From: an uncultured Ruminococcus sp.
GTDB lineage: Bacteria > Bacillota > Clostridia > Oscillospirales > Acutalibacteraceae
Assembly: GCA_902766305.1 (NCBI GenBank)
Contig: CACXDE010000196.1
Span: forward strand, 1-9,085
DNA length: 9,085 bases
Direction: 5' to 3'
Shown: positions 6,304-9,085 of the stretch, piece after piece
Layout: the number at the start of each line of letters is the position of its first letter
Position numbering within the stretch: the first letter of the stretch is position 1
The notes under the pieces: model-generated
The model's database searches: none
Told to the model about the DNA's origin: nothing
What the model saw: only the letters and a program-made list of their open reading frames with translations
Translations under genes and position numbers: made by a program

Positions 6304-6411
6304 TCAGCGCAAGTGTATGCCTCATCTGTGGATACTAATGTACACGATACTGGCAGGATCTCTGTCACGGAAAACAGACCGGGATGAAAAGCAGACAGAA
6401 ACCGACCTTAA

Positions 6412-6441
6412 TTTACATATAAACAGTAAGTAAATTATATA
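6412..6441 (+). promoter_or_regulatory. Candidate upstream promoter of the histidine phosphatase operon
   Basis: TTTACA (6412-6417) and TATATA (6436-6441) are separated by 18 nt. An inverted repeat TAATTTAC (6409-6416) / GTAAATTA (6430-6437), perfect over 8 bp, brackets the promoter spacer and could be an operator. The surrounding DNA is AT-rich, which weakens the call. Confidence 0.4.
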
Positions 6442-6455
6442 ACAAATAAAACGTT

Positions 6456-6484
6456 TTGTAAAGTTTTTTGCAAAAGAAAATAAT
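6456..6484 (+). promoter_or_regulatory. Alternative, gene-proximal promoter of the histidine phosphatase operon
   Basis: TTGTAA (6456-6461) and AATAAT (6479-6484, 5 of 6 consensus) with the ideal 17-nt spacer. This would start transcription about 20 nt before the ATG, just upstream of or within the AAGGAG ribosome site region (6496-6501). The shortness of the leader argues for the upstream promoter. Confidence 0.3.
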
Positions 6485-6511
6485 TACAATTTTTTAAGGA
6501 GTTTACAAATA

Positions 6512-7150
6512 ATGCAGTCATATGTAATAAATCTTATACGCCACGGCGCTATAGATGAAACGCTTAAAGGAAAATACATAGGAAGGACTGATGTAAGCCT
6601 TTCAAAAAAGGGAAGGGAAGACCTTTTATACATACGTGATAACATTGGTTATCCTGTACCGCAGAAGCTTTATTCCAGTCCGCTTTTAAGGTGTACCGAG
6701 AGCTGTGAAATACTTTTTCCGGGGCAGGAGATAAATGTTATCAATAACTTCAGCGAATGTGATTTCGGAGAGTGGGAAGGCAGGACAGCAGCTGAGCTTT
6801 CAGGCGATCCCCGTTTCGGACAGTGGCTGCAAAATTCCGAACAGACTTCTCCGCCGGGAGGAGAGAGCGGAAGGACCTTTGCCGCAAGGATATCAAGGGG
6901 TTTTGAAAAGTTAGTGGAAACCGTTTCCGCAGAAGGTATTACCCATGCGTCAGTCGTTACGCATGGGGGAGTTATAATGACTATACTTGCGATGTACGGT
7001 CTGCCGCAGGCACCGGCCTATCAGTGGAGAATGGATAACGGGTATGGCTTTTCTGTCCGTGTCAATCCTTTCTTATGGATGAGGGACAGGGTTGTAGAAG
7101 TGTTTGACACCTGTCCGCCGGCACCAAAGGAAGAGTCAGGAAAGCTATGA
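6512..7150 (+). CDS. Histidine phosphatase family protein (phosphoglycerate mutase-like, CobC-type)
   Basis: A 212-residue cytosolic enzyme of the branch-1 histidine phosphatase superfamily. The catalytic RHG is at Arg10-His11-Gly12 (LIRHGAID), with YIGRTDVSLSKKG following as in CobC/GpmB-like members. Arg60 (SPLLRCTES) binds phosphate, Glu82 (ECDFGEWEG) is the proton donor, and His151 (VVTHGGV) completes the site, so all core residues are present. The PPGGES motif at 114-119 is frequent in alpha-ribazole phosphatases, which dephosphorylate a cobalamin-loop intermediate. With no cobalamin gene in view, that substrate is only a possibility. AAGGAG at 6496-6501 lies 10 nt before the ATG. The GNAT gene follows after 22 nt, probably in the same transcript. 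The Pro/Glu-rich tail after about residue 200 looks unstructured. Confidence 0.9.
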   Translation: MQSYVINLIRHGAIDETLKGKYIGRTDVSLSKKGREDLLYIRDNIGYPVPQKLYSSPLLRCTESCEILFPGQEINVINNFSECDFGEWEGRTAAELSGDPRFGQWLQNSEQTSPPGGESGRTFAARISRGFEKLVETVSAEGITHASVVTHGGVIMTILAMYGLPQAPAYQWRMDNGYGFSVRVNPFLWMRDRVVEVFDTCPPAPKEESGKL

Positions 7151-7156
7151 TTATAT

Positions 7157-7163
7157 GAGGAGG
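7157..7163 (+). promoter_or_regulatory. Ribosome binding site deciding the start of the GNAT acetyltransferase
   Basis: GAGGAGG ends 9 nt before ATG 7173. In-frame ATGs at 7155 and 7164 overlap or touch this site, and the one at 7104 lies inside the upstream gene, so 7173 is the start that fits. Confidence 0.85.
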
Positions 7164-7172
7164 ATGGTTAAT

Positions 7173-7694
7173 ATGGAGTTTACCTTTGAAAAGTGGAATG
7201 CAAATTATCTTTCTGATTTTATGGAGGCAATGAAGGATCCTCATTTGTCTGACAAAATGTGTGAGGAGCTGCCCTTCCCGATGGACTCTGCATATGCAAG
7301 CGAGTATATAAGGGACAGAATGCTTAACAGTGAGGAAAGGCAGATCTGCCGTGCCGTGGTTTGTGATGATAAGGCAGTAGGCGGAATAGATGTTATTTTC
7401 GGGGAAGGCGTATTTGAAAAAAACGGTGAATTGAGCTTGTGGATAGCTAAGGAATACCGCAGAAAAGGACTGGGTTCTGAGGTAATTTCAAAGATCTGTC
7501 AAATATGCTTTGAAGAATATGATATTATCAGAATAGAAGCGCGGCCCTACACAATGCACAATGAGGCTATAGCTGCTCTTAATAATTCCGGGTTCCGTAA
7601 TGAAGGCACGATACGCAGCGGTATATTCAAGAATGGAAAAGCGTATGATTTTGAGGTCTATGCTGTTCTCAAAGATGAATTTCTAAAACGGTGA
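7173..7694 (+). CDS. GNAT-family N-acetyltransferase (RimJ/RimL-like)
   Basis: A 173-residue cytosolic acetyl-CoA-dependent acetyltransferase. The acetyl-CoA pyrophosphate loop of motif A is at 96-101 (RRKGLG, within IAKEYRRKGLGSEVI), preceded by the beta strand ELSLWIA. Motif B is visible as ARPYTMHNEAIAALNNSGF (123-141), with the Asn and the terminal GF that typify the Acetyltransf_3/RimJ-RimL branch. The closing strand is EGTIRSGIFKNGKAYDFEVYAVL. The family acetylates protein N-termini, amino-acid or small-molecule amines; the substrate is not evident. It sits 22 nt downstream of the histidine phosphatase gene with its own strong ribosome site and probably shares its promoter. It converges on spo0A. 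Confidence 0.9.
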   Translation: MEFTFEKWNANYLSDFMEAMKDPHLSDKMCEELPFPMDSAYASEYIRDRMLNSEERQICRAVVCDDKAVGGIDVIFGEGVFEKNGELSLWIAKEYRRKGLGSEVISKICQICFEEYDIIRIEARPYTMHNEAIAALNNSGFRNEGTIRSGIFKNGKAYDFEVYAVLKDEFLKR

Positions 7695-7701
7695 TAATGC
7701 G

Positions 7702-7744
7702 AAAAAATCAGGAGCTGCCCATTTTATCATGCGGCAGCTCCTGA
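7702..7744 (-). terminator. Terminator between the GNAT gene and spo0A, strongest for spo0A
   Basis: A perfect 12-bp stem TCAGGAGCTGCC (7708-7719) / GGCAGCTCCTGA (7733-7744) has a 13-nt loop. Read on the minus strand it is followed at once by a U run (complement of the A run at 7702-7707), a textbook intrinsic terminator 30 nt after the spo0A stop. In the plus direction it lies 13 nt after the GNAT stop but has only a weak T tract, so it may be bidirectional. Confidence 0.85.
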
Positions 7745-7774
7745 AAAGTTTATTGTGTTTTCAGCTTTTTTCTG

Positions 7775-8566
7775 TTAAGCCGGGACTACAGCGGCTCTGG
7801 TTTCTCCAAGACGTATCCTGTCGGAAAGCATGGCAATAAATTCACTGTTGGTCGGCTTTCCCCGTCCGTTGTGTATCGTGTAGCCGAAATATGAATTAAG
7901 TACATCAACGTCTCCTCTGTCCCAGGCAACTTCAATTGCATGACGTATGGCGCGTTCTACTCTTGACGGTGTAGTCTCATATCTCTGTGCAACGGCAGGG
8001 TACAGTTCCTTTGTCACAGCGTTTATCATCTGAGGACGGCGTACACACATCATTATAGAATCACGTATATAATGATAGCCCTTTATGTGCGCCGGAACTC
8101 CGATCTGATGCAGCATTTCTGTTACGGTGCATTCAAGATGATTGTCGGACACTGAGGAAATAGAAATATCGCCTTTTGTGCGGCTGCTGCAAAAACGTAT
8201 GATATCGGATATCCTGTCAAGAAGATCATCTGCTGAAAAGGGCTTGATGATGTAATAAGCAGCTCCGGCTTCGATAGCCTCGCGTTCGATTATCGGGCTT
8301 GCAAAGTGAGATACGATTACGAACACAGGAGAAGAGTCTGCGCGCATTGTCCTGATTTTTTTTATTACTCCTATTCCGTCAAGTCCGCTCATGAAAGCGT
8401 CCATAAGCACAACATCAGGCTCAAAAAGCTTTATCCTCTCGATAACTGTCCTGCCGTTCTTATCACAAAACTCCGGTACAAAACCGTGTTCATCGAAAAT
8501 GTGTTCGTTTTGTGAAGCGTATTCCTTGCGGTCGTCTGCGATAAGTACTTTAAAAAGGTTTTTCAT
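7775..8566 (-). CDS. spo0A: Sporulation master response regulator Spo0A
   Basis: A 263-residue response regulator, the family's normal length. The receiver domain (about 5-125) has the acidic pair Asp11-Asp12, phospho-acceptor Asp56 (VVLMDAFM), Ser86 at the conserved Thr/Ser position and Lys108 (IIKPF). After a linker, the Spo0A-specific DNA-binding domain (about 148-253) contains IGVPAHIKGYHYIRDSI, the recognition region TTPSRVERAIRHAIEVAW and the invariant KPTNSEFIAM. These match the family so closely that the assignment is secure. Phosphorylated Spo0A binds 0A boxes and starts sporulation in Firmicutes. The ATG at 8566 is preceded by GGGGGAAC (complement of 8571-8578). The gene is followed by its own terminator. 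The usual upstream partner spoIVB is absent: more than 500 nt upstream is non-coding. I found no clear TGTCGAA 0A box in its upstream region. Confidence 0.98.
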   Translation of the reverse strand: MKNLFKVLIADDRKEYASQNEHIFDEHGFVPEFCDKNGRTVIERIKLFEPDVVLMDAFMSGLDGIGVIKKIRTMRADSSPVFVIVSHFASPIIEREAIEAGAAYYIIKPFSADDLLDRISDIIRFCSSRTKGDISISSVSDNHLECTVTEMLHQIGVPAHIKGYHYIRDSIMMCVRRPQMINAVTKELYPAVAQRYETTPSRVERAIRHAIEVAWDRGDVDVLNSYFGYTIHNGRGKPTNSEFIAMLSDRIRLGETRAAVVPA

Positions 8567-8599
8567 GTTTGTTCCCCCATAAAAATTGATATTTTAGTG

Positions 8600-8620
8600 T
8601 CTGAAGCTTTTGCTTTCAGA
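8600..8620 (-). promoter_or_regulatory. Hairpin in the spo0A leader
   Basis: TCTGAAGC (8600-8607), a TTTT loop and GCTTTCAGA (8612-8620) form an 8-bp stem with one bulged base, about 34 nt before the spo0A start codon in the mRNA. A U-rich stretch follows but not directly, so it could be a weak attenuator or simply a leader stem. Function unknown. Confidence 0.35.
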
Positions 8621-8738
8621 ATAACTTCATTCCGGCAAATCAGCAGAATCAAGAAAAAGAGCGTCTGTATCTGTTATATAGGTCTTTTTGTAACTTTATC
8701 AAGGCTCTTGTCTCTTGTATCATTGATTTGATATTAAT

Positions 8739-8767
8739 ATATTACCACAAATTACCATATTTGGCAA
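8739..8767 (-). promoter_or_regulatory. Probable sigma-A promoter of spo0A
   Basis: On the minus strand TTGCCA (complement of 8762-8767) is followed after exactly 17 nt by TAATAT (complement of 8739-8744), preceded by an extended TG-x element. Transcription would begin near 8732, giving a leader of about 165 nt. I saw no sigma-H-like pair closer to the gene. Confidence 0.6.
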
Positions 8768-8869
8768 TACCTAAAATAAAAATTTTTTTCATGACACAAT
8801 GTTTTTTCTGATTGACACATATTTAAGCGGTTTCAGCGGTCGTACAATGGTAATATATATAATTTTTTT

Positions 8870-9085
8870 ATAGTTGTCAGCTGTCAGTTGTAAGCTAAAA
8901 CTCAGAGTCCAGAGAATGACATATCAGGCTTTTTTCTGCTAATATTATTTTAAAGCGTTTCCGCCTCCTGTCATTCCGAGCGTCCCTACAGTTACCCTGC
9001 CCACGCTGTCATTCCGAGCGAAGCGAGGAATCTTTTCCACAAACTAGCGTGACCGGAAAGATTCTTCGTCGCTTAGTTTTTGAAA
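8870..9085. repeat. Cluster of dispersed intergenic repeat sequences, truncated by the window edge
   Basis: The block starts with overlapping GTCAG-type repeats (TTGTCAGCTGTCAGTTGTAAGC, about 8873-8894, read as two partial copies). It then has two exact copies of CTGTCATTCCGAGCG at 8968-8982 and 9006-9020. The second copy runs into an imperfect inverted repeat: AGCGAAGCGAGGAATC through TTTTCC (about 9017-9037) against GGAAAGATTCTTCGTCGC (9055-9072). The CATTCCGAGCGAAGCGAGGAATCT type of sequence is, from general knowledge, a recurrent intergenic repeat in many bacterial genomes. It is non-coding here and its mobility is unknown. Confidence 0.6.

Larger units (their letters stand above)
8567..9085. 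other. 519-nt gene-free region upstream of spo0A running to the window edge
   Basis: From spo0A outward it holds the ribosome site, a leader with one short hairpin (8600-8620), a probable promoter (8739-8767), paired short repeats (8741-8757, 8792-8819) and an AT tract (8851-8870). From about 8870 to the edge it holds short dispersed-repeat sequences. No open frame on either strand looks like a gene. Confidence 0.6.

Noticed and set aside
8306..8582. Two plus-strand frames of 63-69 codons across the 5' end of spo0A
   Set aside because: Both are antisense shadows of the Spo0A receiver domain with no ribosome site or recognisable domain.
8812..8863. Plus-strand promoter from the perfect TTGACA (8812-8817) with TACAAT (8843-8848) or TATAAT (8858-8863)
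   Set aside because: The spacers would be 25 and 40 nt, far from 17, and no gene follows on the plus strand within the window.

Overview
The window looks like part of a chromosome from a low-to-moderate GC, endospore-lineage Firmicute, most likely a gut or rumen Ruminococcus-like member of the Oscillospiraceae. The basis is a clear spo0A, strong AGGAGG-type ribosome binding sites, a BspA-like leucine-rich-repeat surface protein fused to Ig/PKD-like modules, and a zinc-ribbon/kinase-fold/PASTA membrane protein. The genus is an inference; Spo0A makes the phylum call firm. No phage, plasmid, CRISPR or transposase gene is visible.

Layout, left to right. (1) The 3' part of a large secreted or surface protein (1-1778, +) is open at the left edge; it has LRR_5 repeats followed by four near-identical beta-sandwich modules. 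A perfect 12-bp inverted repeat follows. (2) A Cof-type HAD phosphatase (1899-2729, +) converges on a 4'-phosphopantetheinyl transferase (2730-3341, -); their stop codons abut in the palindrome TGATCA, with no intergenic space. (3) A 443-nt gene-free stretch (3342-3784) carries back-to-back promoters and a leader of about 170 nt with alternative hairpins. (4) A zinc-ribbon, kinase-fold, TM, PASTA2 protein (3785-5422, +) has lost the lysine, HRD and DFG catalytic residues, so it reads as a pseudokinase. (5) Hairpins separate it from a convergent XRE-family regulator (5534-6238, -). (6) Divergent from the regulator, a probable two-gene operon encodes a histidine phosphatase (6512-7150) and a GNAT acetyltransferase (7173-7694). 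(7) A hairpin terminator lies between that operon and the convergent spo0A (7775-8566, -), the master regulator of sporulation. (8) The last ~520 nt are gene-free: the spo0A leader and promoter, then a cluster of short dispersed-repeat sequences running off the right edge.

The genes do not form one pathway. The common theme is signalling and housekeeping: Spo0A (phosphorelay output), the PASTA pseudokinase (probable cell-wall sensing without catalysis), an XRE regulator with an unrecognised C-terminal domain, two small phosphatases and an acetyltransferase. The best leads are the catalytically dead PASTA receptor with its structured leader, a phosphopantetheinyl transferase lacking one of the usual metal-binding acids, and the phased repeats upstream of a spo0A that has no spoIVB beside it. 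Promoters, operators and hairpins were identified by eye and have not been tested by folding or database search.
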